Origin: Charina bottae
Taxonomy: Eukaryota > Chordata > Lepidosauria > Squamata > Charinaidae
Assembly (NCBI GenBank): GCA_023362775.1
Contig: JALMGJ010000025.1
Coordinates: 7,222,001 to 7,286,000 of the forward strand
Reading direction: 5' to 3'
Length of the DNA stretch: 64,000 bases
The notes under the pieces are model-generated. The model did not search any database and had not been told where the DNA came from. It saw only the letters and a list, made by a program, of their open reading frames with translations. Position 1 is the stretch's first letter; every line of letters starts with the position of its first letter. Position numbers and translations under genes: made by a program. Positions 32,918-43,434 of the stretch are shown piece by piece.

Positions 32918-33496
32918 GAAATAACTGCATCTAGACCAAACCAAGAACTTACTGTTCTCCATGGCTTAATGGAAGAAAATGTCACCTACCTGCATTTAAG
33001 GCTTTTTCATTTAATATGAAGATGCCTTGACTACCATGTTTCTAACAAGACTCGAATGTTCAATGTTGAAAGGAAAACAACATGTCATGTCGAACATTTT
33101 GTCATCTTCTAATATATAAGCAGCACATTTAATCATACTAGATTCTTGACTGGTTACTCCCCAGAGTAACCGATTTGTTGAGTTATACAAAAATCTCTAT
33201 GAAGAGAAATTCTATAAAACTTTGTGTATCTCACCATCTAAAGATGTTTCTTAGCAATTGTATAAACCCTTGTCTACAATGGAAAGAGCCCATTTGATCC
33301 TTTGGTTTGAGTTGTCTGAGATTGGAGAACTATTCAGCTTCAGAGGGGGATGCGAATGTCAGATCCCTTACATGGCCTCGGAAGACATCTTCTCTGAGGC
33401 TAGGAACCTGAAGATCAGAAGGCTTCCAATGGGCCAAAGGCTCCACAGTTCTGCCAGAATTCTGCCACAACCTCTAATGTACTAAATAGTTAGATC
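32918..33496. other. No recognised feature
   Basis: Nothing recognised; open frame 33258-33485 is not convincing. Confidence 0.5.
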
Positions 33497-33504
33497 ATCC
33501 AGAG

Positions 33505-33618
33505 CATTGTTTCTCAACCTTAGCAACTCTAAGATGTGTGGACTTCAACTCCCAGAATTCCCCAGCCATTGAAGTTGAAGTCCACACATCTTAGAGTTGC
33601 CAAGGTTGAGAAACATTG
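33505..33618. mobile_element. hAT-type foldback element, 114 bp
   Basis: Inverted arms start cattgtttctcaacctt and end aaggttgagaaacattg in complementary orientation; the arms also contain cttcaactcccag-type sequence. The 8-bp direct repeat atccagag flanks it at 33497-33504 and 33619-33626. The ends resemble Charlie-like hAT termini. It has no coding capacity and would need a transposase supplied in trans. Confidence 0.85.
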
Positions 33619-33820
33619 ATCCAGAGAGTTAAATATATTCCCTTCCATTGTAAATGAACACTGTTCCTTACTCTAGAATCCAGGCAGCTTGTTTATAATC
33701 CTTGGATATTTTTTATGGAAAGTAGTATGCAAATAGAAAATATGAATAAATATTGACGTGTGTGTGCATACTGTACTTATATCTATGATACACACCACAC
33801 ATACATAGCACTCTCTTGCT

Positions 33821-33824
<4 letters not shown>

Positions 33825-33862
<38 letters not shown>

Positions 33863-33903
33863 GTATGTATGTATGTATGTATGTATGTATGTATGTATGT
33901 ATA
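33825..33903. repeat. (CT)n followed by (GTAT)n microsatellite
   Basis: An uninterrupted CT dinucleotide run to about 33858 adjoins a GTAT tetranucleotide run to about 33903. Confidence 0.95.
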
Positions 33904-34799
33904 TCACCCCATATCTTGGTCAAATGTTAACACACACAAATATTATACACACAGAGAGACACACAGTAGAATCAAGCATCAAGCCTGGGTCACCCTAAGA
34001 AATTCAAATGAGTTCTAACAGATTCACTCCCAGGACTGGAGCCCTTATAATTTAGGAGTTCAGTTCTCAGCTGGATATTCCAGGCATCAAGGAGTCATCA
34101 GAATAACCAACATAATCTTTTTGGTCTTTGCTTCCACATTAACTGTGGAAGCAAATCCCTTGTTCATCAATTATTATAGAGAATCCAAATCACATTATTG
34201 TCAAACTGTTATACTCGGGCATTTTTAAATTACCTCAGTAGTATATGCCTACATACATGTTAGATACCCAGGGCATTTTTTTTCCTAATATGCAACTCAA
34301 ACTCATCAACAAATAGTACAGTAAACTGGCAAACCATCACTGGTGCACGTGGTGGTGGACAGTCCAGTGAAGTGATTTCTGCCTCGACACACCCTCCTCC
34401 TTCTTTTAGTACTATCCTCCCATGATGTGCAACTGGCTAATTTTGTACTTTTCTCCTGCATAGGCATGTTAGCTTAGAAATACAGCATTGAAACCATTAG
34501 CCACACTGAATCTTCCACTGGATTTTCAGCTGACTCTTTACTGTTTAATTTTGAAAGCTACTTTCATTCATGCTTTAAATGGAAGTACACCAATTAAACC
34601 CTGAAATCAGGGCTGTTGGCCATTAGCAGCATCCGTAGACTGCTTAGACTACAGGAGCTGCTCTCCCCTCCCAGTAGCCCATTCTTTTTTCTGCTGAAAC
34701 TATCAGCATCCAGCACCCAGAATCTGGCCTCATAACCCCTGGAGCTCTGGAGCAGCACCCAACCAGCCAGCCCTGCTGTCACTGGAAATCTTTCATTCA
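33904..34799. other. No recognised feature
   Basis: Nothing recognised. Confidence 0.5.
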
Positions 34800-34870
34800 T
34801 AGAGCAAGAGAGGTTTAATGTTGTAAACCACCCAGAGTCTACTGTTGTGGAGATGGGCGGTGATAAATTG
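34800..34870 (+). mobile_element. L2-like LINE 3' tail fragment
   Basis: Reads gtaaaccacccagagtctac, then ggagatgggcggtgataaat, the L2 3' UTR in plus orientation. Its tail has turned into the adjoining GGAA array. Confidence 0.65.
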
Positions 34871-35092
34871 GAAGGAAGGAAGGAAGGAAGGAAGGAAGGA
34901 AGGAAGGAAGGAAGGAAGGAAGGAAGGAAGGAAGGAGGGAGGGAGGGAGGGAGGGAGGGAGGGAAGGAAGGAAGGAAGGAAGGAAGGAAGGAAGGAAGGA
35001 AGGAGGGAGGGAGGGAGAGAAGGAAGGAAGGAAGGAAGGAAGGAAGGAAGGAAGGAAGGAAGGAAGGAAGGAAGGAAGGAAGGAAGGAAGGA
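34871..35092. repeat. (GGAA)n/(GGGA)n microsatellite, about 220 bp
   Basis: A long purine-only array of GGAA units with two internal blocks of GGGA. It starts where an L2 3' tail should be. Long open frames of K, E and G residues on the plus strand, and of L, P, S and F on the minus strand, are artefacts of the repeat. Confidence 0.97.
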
Positions 35093-35094
35093 GA

Positions 35095-36330
35095 AGCTAC
35101 TTAGGCCGTTGAGCCCAACCCCCCGCTCAATGTCTAAATCCAAGCTAAAGCATCCCCCAAATTACTGGCCAACCATCTGCCTGAAAACTTCCAAAAAAGG
35201 AGAGTTCATGATAATAGATGCTCCCTGTTTTTCCTAACATTCAACTAGTATCTGCCTTCCTATCACTTAAGACCATTATTCCGTGTCCTATACACAGAAT
35301 AAAACAGGTAATTTTGATTCTGTCTTCTGGGGTATTAGTCATCCCATCCATCCATCCATCCATCCATCCATCCATCCATCCATTTACATCATCTGCAAAC
35401 GTGATGCACTTGAATGAGAAACCGTTGGTGAGTATTTTCTGAGTACAGTTTTCAGGCCAGCTGTGGATTCTCTACCAGACATGCCATGCAGCTCATATTT
35501 TAACTATCTTGTTAATTAGAATGTCATGGGGCACTTTGTCAAATGTTTAGCTGAGATCAATATATATTACATCTACAGCATTTCCTCATTCAGCTAAGGA
35601 AGTTATTCAATTAAAAAAATGGAATGGGATTACTGTAGCAAGACTTGTTCTTTACAAATTCTTACTGACTTCTAATAATCAGTACTTTGTTTCTATGGTA
35701 TCAATCATTTTATGATCTGTTTGAGAATCTTTTAAGTACCAATGTCATACTGATTTGTCTATAATTCCCCAGGTTTTCATTTTTCTCCTTTTAGAAAGCA
35801 TACTTAACATTCCCCCTTACTCAGTCTTCTAATATGTCACTTAATCTTCAGGATTTCTTCAAGAGACTTGGCCAGACCATCAATAATCCCTAAAATATCT
35901 TCAAGGTTAGTAGGCATTCCTTAACTATGTTTCTGTCAAACTCAAATTGGAATACCGCTCCTTCAAACTGCCTGCTACAATTGCTTGGCGAAATGTATAG
36001 CCTTATTTTGGATAAGACTGAGTCTAAATAGAAATTGAATAATTCTGCCTGCTGTTTCTTTCTTACTAATCTTTTGCCATCTCCACTGAACAGCTAACAC
36101 TATTTCTTTTCTATTTTCAATTTATATGAAGAAGCTCTTTTTATGCTTAGCATCTTTTGCCAATCTCAATTCATTCTGAGCTTTAGCTTTCCCAACATCA
36201 CCCCAGCAAATCCAGCTACCCATATGTACTTCTCCTCTGTTTCCATTGCCTGTGTTTCTTCTCTAAATTTCAGACTTCCACTACTTTTGGGGTATTCATA
36301 TTCATTTGTACTGTATTTAGTCTTTTTCTC
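35095..36330 (-). pseudogene. Decayed CR1-type LINE (reverse transcriptase and 3' region)
   Basis: The plus strand contains gagcccaaccccccgctcaa, then gcactttgtcaaatgtttag (complement of a motif around KAFDTV), tgtctataattccccagg and the farther upstream block ttctgagctttagctttccc. Their order and spacing match a CR1-group LINE read in reverse: 3' region, motif A, fingers, then the N-terminal part. No open frame survives. A CATC microsatellite interrupts it at 35345-35383. Confidence 0.55.
35345..35383. repeat. (CATC)n microsatellite
   Basis: Nearly ten perfect tetranucleotide units inside the CR1 relic. Confidence 0.95.
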
Positions 36331-36900
36331 AATAGAATTGTTTGGGATTGTAGTTTTAATTTCTCCTGTTTTAGGAACTCCCACACATTTTGAGCTCTTT
36401 TTCAAGATTGTTATCAGCCTTTCAAAGTAGGCAGGGTCAAGAAACTGGCCTGGTAGAAATGTTCTTTATTGCTGTCGGGTAAAGTAATGAAACCTGCCCC
36501 ATCTTAAACCAAACAAAATCAAGGCAGGGGTATTTGGGGTTCCTTTCTCATGCTTTTCACATTCTCAGGATTGAGTAATCTTTTCCAAAAGTCCCCCCTT
36601 AACAGTTCACTCATTCCTTCCCTAACACAAAGGCCAAGTCTACATTCCTTCATAGCTGGAGACACCTTTTGACTTTCTCTGTAAGAGGAAGTAAGAAAAT
36701 TGGGGCCTCTTACTCAGTGAAAAATCAGGACAGTATATTAATTTAAAATGTTGATGTTGATATGCTGGTGCTCAGAGCATGGGAAATAAAATTCAATTCT
36801 TATTACAGATGGGATTGTTCTGATGATTGAAACAAAGCAATTAAAGAATACAGGTTGATCAAGGGACTGGATTTGGTAGCAAATTGAGATAATAGGAGAC
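36331..36900. other. No recognised feature
   Basis: Nothing recognised. Confidence 0.5.
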
Positions 36901-36914
36901 AGATAAGCATATAG

Positions 36915-37155
36915 AGCCAGTTTGGCATAGTGGTTAAGGCACCAGGCTAGAAACCAGGAGTCCATGAGTTCTAGTCCTGCCTTAGGCATGAAGCCAGCTA
37001 GGTGTCCTTGGGCCAGTCATTCTCTCTCAGCCCTAGGAAGGAGGCAGTGGCCAACCACTTCAGAAAACATTGCCAAGAAAACTGCAGGGACTTGTCTAGG
37101 CAGTTGCCAGGAGTTAACACTGCCTCAAAGGCACACACACACACACACATACAAT
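36915..37155 (+). mobile_element. SINE family B (Sauria-like) with CA-rich tail
   Basis: Begins agccagtttggcatagtggt and carries gagttctagtcctgcc, cctaggaaggaggcagtgg and gccaagaaaactgcaggg, then an (AC)n tail at 37132-37150. An imperfect 13-bp target-site duplication (gataagcatatag at 36902-36914, gataagtacatag at 37156-37168) flanks it. Confidence 0.85.
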
Positions 37156-37168
37156 GATAAGTACATAG

Positions 37169-38547
37169 ATACACAGAGAGATAGAAAGAACAATTTCATC
37201 CCACACACATAAGAGCACAGTCACCCAGAACATGCGGCTTCCTCCTTTATCCACTCCTCTCATTTTTTCTTCTATAGAGCTCCTCTGCAAACTCTTAACC
37301 ATCCGCGATCGCTTATTCTTTTATTCTTCCCACACACTGTGCTCCCCCCAAAAACACTCAGTATTCTATGATTATAAAGGACTCAATCTTTATTGCACTT
37401 TAGAAAGAGAAAGAAAGCCCTGTATTTGTAAATGCTTGGGGTTCCTCGAAGTCCACCAATACCACCCTCTTATTTCTCAATAGCTGGATTTAACCGTATA
37501 ACCCAGCCACTTGAGTTCATTATTAGTTATATGATTATTTCCATTCACACTTTAAGTCACAAGTTAGGCTACAAGTCATGTTTGTATTGACTAATATCAG
37601 GTAGGAGGGCTTTATAGACTGAGGTTTTATATAGAGTGAGGTTTCCAATCTATAACTGATCAGAATGTTTATTTGCTAAGTGATTTCTCTGCTGTACATT
37701 TATGTGAAGAGGACAATTTAAAAGATATTTCCATCTGCTTCAAAACACAGGGTATATTTTAACATTCAGGTTGAACATTACTTTTTTTTCCCTGCATGAT
37801 ATCTCTGGTAAATAGTAATTGTCTAAAACATGTTTTACAATGAAACAAAATGAAAATAAGAGAAAATAGCTTGTAAGGGTAGCTACTCTAATCATGTTAA
37901 TAGTAGTTCAGTTATGTTTCTTTTAAGTAATCTTGTATTACAGAAGATGGGGGCAGGGAAACCTACTCATAGTCCTGCATTACACTGGAAGAGATGGAAA
38001 TTATCATTATTTTCATTCTCCGCTCTGTTCCTGTAAAGAGCTTTCCAATCAGTGAAAGTAAATGCAACTGAATAATGTAATGTATAAATACTGTTTTATT
38101 GTTATGACAATTACCTTTTATCCAATTTTGTGGCTTGGGGGGGAGGGTGGGTAATAAATAGAGACAATGAAAATTCCAATACAATCTAGGTACAAGTTCA
38201 ATTTCAACACTTGGGATTTATTTCAGAGTGCATAAATTACTACAGGAAGACATGCACTTGCAGAAATTAAATTATGTCAGAAATATTGACAGATTATAGC
38301 CAGAGCATACTCCAAGCCTCACGCTAACACTGGTTCAACTTTGACGCCATCGAAATTGCATGTTCACTTGCACTGGAGGTAGCACCACAAATGATCAAAG
38401 CAAAATAAATTGCTGTGTTCAACTCAAGGAGTCTGAAGACAAGGGAGAAGCATAGCACAGTTTTGCAGTACATCATTAAGTTAGTTTTTCTAAACAGAGA
38501 GCGGTACTTTCTGTCTTGAGAACTCTAGTCTGTGTACCGTTGAAAAA
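37169..38547. other. No recognised feature
   Basis: AT-rich; nothing recognised apart from a G-run at about 38139. Confidence 0.5.
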
Positions 38548-38640
38548 ATTTATTTATTTATTTATTTATTATTTCTAACTTATATCACCACCCATCTCCC
38601 CCCACAAGGGGACTCTGGGTGGTTAAAAAATACAGTCAGT
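38548..38640 (-). mobile_element. L2-like LINE 3' tail fragment
   Basis: An (ATTT)n tail at 38550-38572 is followed by atcaccacccatctcccccc and ggggactctgggtggtt, the complement of the L2 3' UTR. No coding part is retained. Confidence 0.75.
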
Positions 38641-38836
38641 ACATTCAGCCTGGAGTTCCACCAATCAGATTGCATTGCTCTTTATGTTTGTCAAATTACG
38701 TTTCTGACGAGGAAAAATGGCCAGAAAACTCTGTCCACCTCTGGTCTAAATCAACCCCAGCTGGAGATGAGGGTGTCTGAGAATGATTAAGGTTGTAGTC
38801 TAAAACATCTGGAGTCACTGGCTCACAGCAACAGAA

Positions 38837-38892
<56 letters not shown>

Positions 38893-38912
38893 CAATCAAT
38901 CATCTATCTATC
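38837..38912. repeat. (CTAT)n microsatellite
   Basis: A tetranucleotide array up to 38892, then a short interruption (caatcaatcat) and more CTAT units. Confidence 0.95.
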
Positions 38913-39927
38913 TTTGTGATTATTGCCAAAAAAGAAAGCTCCATGACTTTTTTAAAATAAAAAACGTGGGATCTTCACTTTGAGTAGAAAAAAAACCCTT
39001 TTTATTTTACAGCTGATTCAACCTGTTTTAACATGTATGGCTATCTCTAGGAGACTATGTTATAGTTATCTGAGCAGAGTGAGAATGCCTTGAGTTTCAT
39101 GCTGCAGGATTAGAAACCATCGTTTCATACCTCTCCTACTGCAAACAAATTTAAACTTTAAAATCTCAGAATATTTTTGAATGAATCATTTACAATTACA
39201 TTTTGGAAACTTGCTGCCCCTGTTATTAAAAATAATAACATTTTAAAATCCAGATCTACAGTGTACAATGTAGACTTTAAAGGAATATTGTCGATATCAA
39301 CAGAATTTCTGCTTGGTGCTTCTGTTCTATGTTTCTTGTCTATATCATCCCAGGAAGAAGACTGAGAAATAATTTTCTACGTGCATTTTTCTTCTAGTTG
39401 CAAACGTTGGGGTTTATGTTTTATAATATCCATTGCAATATTCACAGATATCTATTTCTTGGGATCTAGTTTAATTTCTTATATATCCATGTCATTTTTC
39501 TTTCCTATTAATATTTCCACATGGAAACACTTACTTCATGCTGCTAAAATTGATTTTCAAAAGAATCGTCTTTCATATAAATTGTTACATTTCATAAAAC
39601 CCATGAAAATTTCAGACAAAATTACAAAAAATCAGTCTCACATGAACCAGATAGAAAAGAATGCCTTGAATAAGCCAAATTAAATATCCCATTGATATTA
39701 GTTGCAGGAGTATTTATGAAGAAACTAACACTGGTTACTAAGAAATGCTGTCATATAGCACAAGGTATATCAACCTTTGTAGCAAACCCAAAGCCAAATA
39801 AAAGCGACAAAATGAGGCATAATAAGTTCACCAGGAGAACACCAGGTTGCAGTCCAACCACATTAAAAATTAATAAATAAAATCTAAACAGCAGTTAAAA
39901 ATTACTCAAGAAGAATAAAATCAATGC
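38913..39927. other. No recognised feature
   Basis: AT-rich; open frames at 39177-39365 and 39381-39683 have no recognisable domain. Confidence 0.5.
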
Positions 39928-40208
39928 ATGCCAGTTTGGTCTAGTGGTTAAGGCAACGGGCTAGAAACTAGGAGTCTGTGAGTTCTAGTCCCACCTTAGT
40001 CATGAAAGCCAGCTGGGTGACCTTGGGCCAGTCCCTGTCTCTCAGCCCTAGGAAGGAGCCAATGGCAAACCAGGAGACTGAGAGTTCTAGTCCCGCCTTA
40101 GGCATGAAAGCCGGCTGGGTGACTTTGGGCCAGTCACTCTCAGCCCAACTCACCTCACAGGGTTGTTGTTGTGGGGAAAATAGGAGGAGGAAGGAGTATT
40201 AGGTATGT
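39928..40208 (+). mobile_element. Dimeric SINE, 5' portion (split by a Penelope-like insertion)
   Basis: Begins gccagtttggtctagtggtt, has the duplicated gagttctagtccc/gaaagcc block with the same dimer junction as 25386-25735, and continues to aggaagga, then gagtattaggtatgt. The remainder resumes at 41705 after the insertion. Confidence 0.9.
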
Positions 40209-40253
40209 GGCTTGAATCATGTCAACTGGATTTCTATTTTCTCAGTAGAAACG

Positions 40254-40283
40254 TTTCACTCCTTATCCAAGGAGCTTCTTCAG
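40254..40283 (-). ncRNA. Hammerhead-ribozyme-like core, left arm
   Basis: On the minus strand: CTGAAGA, then a CTCC...GGAG hairpin, then GAAAC followed by the palindromic gtttc. It mirrors the right-arm core exactly. One extra A separates box 1 from helix II. No catalytic activity is demonstrated. Confidence 0.45.
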
Positions 40284-40383
40284 TCTGAGTAAAGTTAGTA
40301 AGGGAATCCTTAAATATGTTTCTAGGGTGGCTGTGTGACCTTGCACCTGGGGCTAGGTCATGGTTATTTTGAGATGTTTATTT

Positions 40384-40914
40384 CTAAGTCCCTTTATCAT
40401 CTAAAGGAGGATCGTTAAGATTACCCTGCTGCTGTTGAGCTTGCGAAATGGTCTTAATCTTCCTAGGCACAGAAGACAAAGCAGGAAGGAAGATAGGGGA
40501 AAGGTTATGCCTGAGGCCCCCACCTCTATTCAAGGAAGGATTTTCCAAGTTGGCATAAATGGATTCCTTGACCCCTCTCTCAAACCACCTATCTTCTCTG
40601 TCTAAAATGTGAACATTAATGTCCTCAAATGAGTGTCCTTTTTCCTTTAGATGAAGATAAACTGCTGACTCTGGTCCTGTGGTGTTACTTCTCCTGTGTT
40701 GGGCCATCCTCCTGTACAAAGGTTGTTTGGTTTCTCCAATGTAGAGTTCAGAGCACTCCTCACTGCACTGGATTGCATACACTACATTGCTTTCCTTGTG
40801 TTTTGGAGTTTGATCTTTGGGGTGTACAAGCCTCTGTCTCAGTGTGTTGGTGGGTTTGAAATATACAGGTATGTGGTGTTTGCCAAATATCCGTTTTATC
40901 TTTTCAGACACGCC
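40384..40914 (-). pseudogene. Penelope-like GIY-YIG endonuclease, left arm
   Basis: The minus strand encodes the same roughly 175 residues as the right arm, from the start of SEKIKRIFGKHHIPVYF to the stop near 40384. The GIY-YIG signature is present as VVYAIQC and LYIGETKQPLYRR, with KESIYANLENPSLNRGG near the C-terminal catalytic Glu. The 5' end is cut off at the inversion junction, so the reverse-transcriptase domain is missing. It reads as an open frame but is only a fragment of a longer protein. Confidence 0.85.
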
Positions 40915-40928
40915 TTATTTCTTATATT

Positions 40929-41477
40929 CTCATTCCTTACATGGCTGGCGTGTCTGAAAAGATAAAACGGATATTTGGCAAACACCACATACCTGTATAT
41001 TTCAAACCCACCAACACACTGAGACAGAGGCTTGTACACCCCAAAGATCAAACTCCAAAACACAAGGAAAGCAATGTAGTGTATGCAATCCAGTGCAGTG
41101 AGGAGTGCTCTGAACTCTACATTGGAGAAACCAAACAACCTTTGTACAGGAGGATGGCCCAACACAGGAGAAGTAACACCACAGGACCAGAGTCAGCAGT
41201 TTATCTTCATCTAAAGGAAAAAGGACACTCATTTGAGGACATTAATGTTCACATTTTAGACAGAGAAGATAGGTGGTTTGAGAGAGGGGTCAAGGAATCC
41301 ATTTATGCCAACTTGGAAAATCCTTCCTTGAATAGAGGTGGGGGCCTCAGGCATAACCTTTCCCCTATCTTCCTTCCTGCTTTGTCTTCTGTGCCTAGGA
41401 AGATTAAGACCATTTCGCAAGCTCAACAGCAGCAGGGTAATCTTAACGATCCTCCTTTAGATGATAAAGGGACTTAG
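40929..41477 (+). pseudogene. Penelope-like GIY-YIG endonuclease, right arm
   Basis: From the ATG at 40941, 178 codons are open; the frame also extends upstream as IPY. GIY-YIG features: VVYAI at residues 46-50, LYIGET at 59-64, Arg at 70-71, Glu119 in KESIYANLENPSLN, and Asn127. Cysteines at 52 and 56 precede the YIG box, as in Penelope-like endonucleases. This domain cuts target DNA for insertion. The upstream reverse transcriptase is absent, so this copy is non-autonomous. Confidence 0.88.
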
Positions 41478-41577
41478 AAATAAACATCTCAAAATAACCA
41501 TGACCTAGCCCCAGGTGCAAGGTCACACAGCCACCCTAGAAACATATTTAAGGATTCCCTTACTAACTTTACTCAGA

Positions 41578-41608
41578 CTGAAGAAGCTCCTTGGATAAGG
41601 AGTGAAAC
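41578..41608 (+). ncRNA. Hammerhead-ribozyme-like core, right arm
   Basis: CTGAAGA at 41578-41584, helix II from CTCC (41587-41590) and GGAG (41599-41602), GAAA at 41604-41607, then C. CTCAG upstream (about 41572-41576) can pair with CTGAG downstream (41615-41619) as helix I. The palindrome gaaacgtttc could give a two-copy helix III. Hammerheads in the terminal regions of Penelope-like elements are established; the one-base misfit leaves this copy uncertain. Confidence 0.45.
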
Positions 41609-41689
41609 GTTTCTACTGAGAAAATAGAAATCCAGTTGACATGATTCAAGCCACAGACTGTTCCACCTGGATGACTGAGAACCTTCATC

Positions 41690-41775
41690 GAGTATTAGGT
41701 ATGTTCGCCGCCTTGAGTTATTTATAAAAATAATAAAGGCAGGATAGAAAATAAATAAATAAATAAATAAATTTC
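41690..41775 (+). mobile_element. Dimeric SINE, 3' portion
   Basis: After the duplicated gagtattaggtatgt the SINE resumes with tcgccgccttgagttattta, aataaaggcaggatagaaaa and an AAAT tail. Together with 39928-40208 it reconstitutes a full dimeric SINE comparable to 25386-25735. Confidence 0.9.
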
Positions 41776-43434
41776 TCTTTTTAAAACTCCCATACTTGGG
41801 AGAGCAATAAATTTTATCAGTGAAGTGACTCCAGGAGACATTTTAATCCCCTCACATGCTCTGTTAGCAATTTGGATCTGATACACTTATTTTAAGGAAA
41901 TTTCACATTATGTAACTTTGACCCTTAAGCCACTTTATTATCCAGTTTAGTTAACAAAGAGCCACCAGATCTTCTATGATATAGTGTTGCCACTTAAACC
42001 CCCTAGTTTCAGCACAGATTCAAGCCCTCTTCAGGTGTTCATCTGAATGTGTGAGGGCTTGAAAATGGGAACAGGACAGGGCTGGCTGAACTCTCTAAAA
42101 CATCCATGCATTGAACTAGTCGTCTGAAGAACAGTCACATTTTCATTTGCTTGAATGAAGGGTATTGTGAGTTCAATTCTTCTCACTAATAAGGCAGATA
42201 GTTTTTAAACTTCCCTGATGAATGTTGGTAGTCAAAGAGATGCAAGCTCTATCTTCAAAGATTGACAAACCTTCACCCATTCAGCTAACATCTGAAGAGG
42301 CCCCAGATAATTTTGGGAGGAAGAGTTTCAAACTTTCTACATTAGCCTTGGCTTCTTTTGAATCCCAGGACAAATTTGGTTGGACATTCACTGTTAGGTA
42401 GGATGTGTTGCCATATAAAATAGAGTTATGTATAACTTGGTATTCCAGATATATAAAATGTTTTATATAGTGAACATTTGTTAAAGTACCTAGACACAAA
42501 TATTCATTATTTTATTCTTAGGGCAACTTCACACTACTGGCATTGATCATATATTCCTTTTGGTGTCAGGGACAGCTACTCAAACATACAGGTTTGAAGT
42601 AAGGAAAAAGCCTTCCGCAGATGTGACCCTGTTATTGTTTGAGAGCTAGTCAGAAATAGACAGAGATCTCATGTGTGGTTGGATCCTACTGTACAGAAGT
42701 CTCAAAAAAGGAACATCTACATTTGTACTTTTTACCAAAATTTGTATGCAGCCTACTCTAAGCAGCTTACAATAAGTATTCAGTACATAAAACACACCAC
42801 ATATGATAAGCTCAAGATATATTCACTGTTGTCCACTACTGAAGACCCACCATTCTGAATGACAAAACTGTGGGGGCCATTTTGACCAAGTGGAAAGAGT
42901 ATTCCAAAGTGACGAAGCTGCTGCCTTCATTATATCTACAGCAAGGGTGACATTGGTTCAAGTTGAAGGGTGTTCCTTCCTTATGAAATAGCCAATGGAT
43001 AGCTGGGGTTAGCTTGTAATCTAAAGTGCTTCAACCCAAACAGACAAAAACACTGAAGGTGACATAAGAAGAAAGACTGCTTTCAAACTGCAGCAGGAAA
43101 ATGTGCAGAGAATTTGCAATGGGACAGAGGTAAATAAAGGCTGACATCATGTATTTTCCCCTCAAAAAAAAAAGATTGCTCTGCCATTCTGGCAATGGGG
43201 CCACCAGACAGTACCATTAAGCTCATTATATGGACTGCTGCCATCTTGCATTAGAAGAATACTATCTGCATGATACTAGGTTGCCAAGAACAAGGCTTTT
43301 GGATATCAGAGGTTTACAGATCAACAGGCACAGGCTGGTCCTTACTGTTTTAACAGTAGATGTTAGTCCTACATTTTATTGCACATTGATTAAAATGAAC
43401 TTATATGATAAGGCAATCATATGCACATCTGATA
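41776..43434. other. No recognised feature
   Basis: No gene recognised. A small hairpin with 9-bp arms (caagccctc/gagggcttg) lies at about 42022-42062. Confidence 0.5.

Larger units (their letters stand above)
40209..41689. mobile_element. Penelope-like element inserted as an inverted pair
   Basis: A 1481-bp insertion in a SINE, flanked by a perfect 15-bp direct repeat, gagtattaggtatgt (40194-40208 and 41690-41704). The left arm, 40209-40914, is a minus-strand copy of the element's 3' part. The right arm, 40947-41652, is its near-identical inverted copy, and the right copy continues another 37 bp to 41689. A 32-bp centre, 40915-40946, belongs to the right copy and extends its coding frame upstream. 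Each arm encodes the GIY-YIG endonuclease part of the Penelope-like protein; the reverse transcriptase is absent. The near-identity of the arms suggests a recent event. Confidence 0.92.

Noticed and set aside
34845..35237. Long open frames rich in Lys/Glu/Gly and, on the other strand, Leu/Pro/Ser/Phe
   Set aside because: Pure translation of the GGAA/GGGA array.
40629..41232. Open frames of 76-89 codons opposite the GIY-YIG frames
   Set aside because: Antisense shadows that appear symmetrically in both arms of the inverted repeat.
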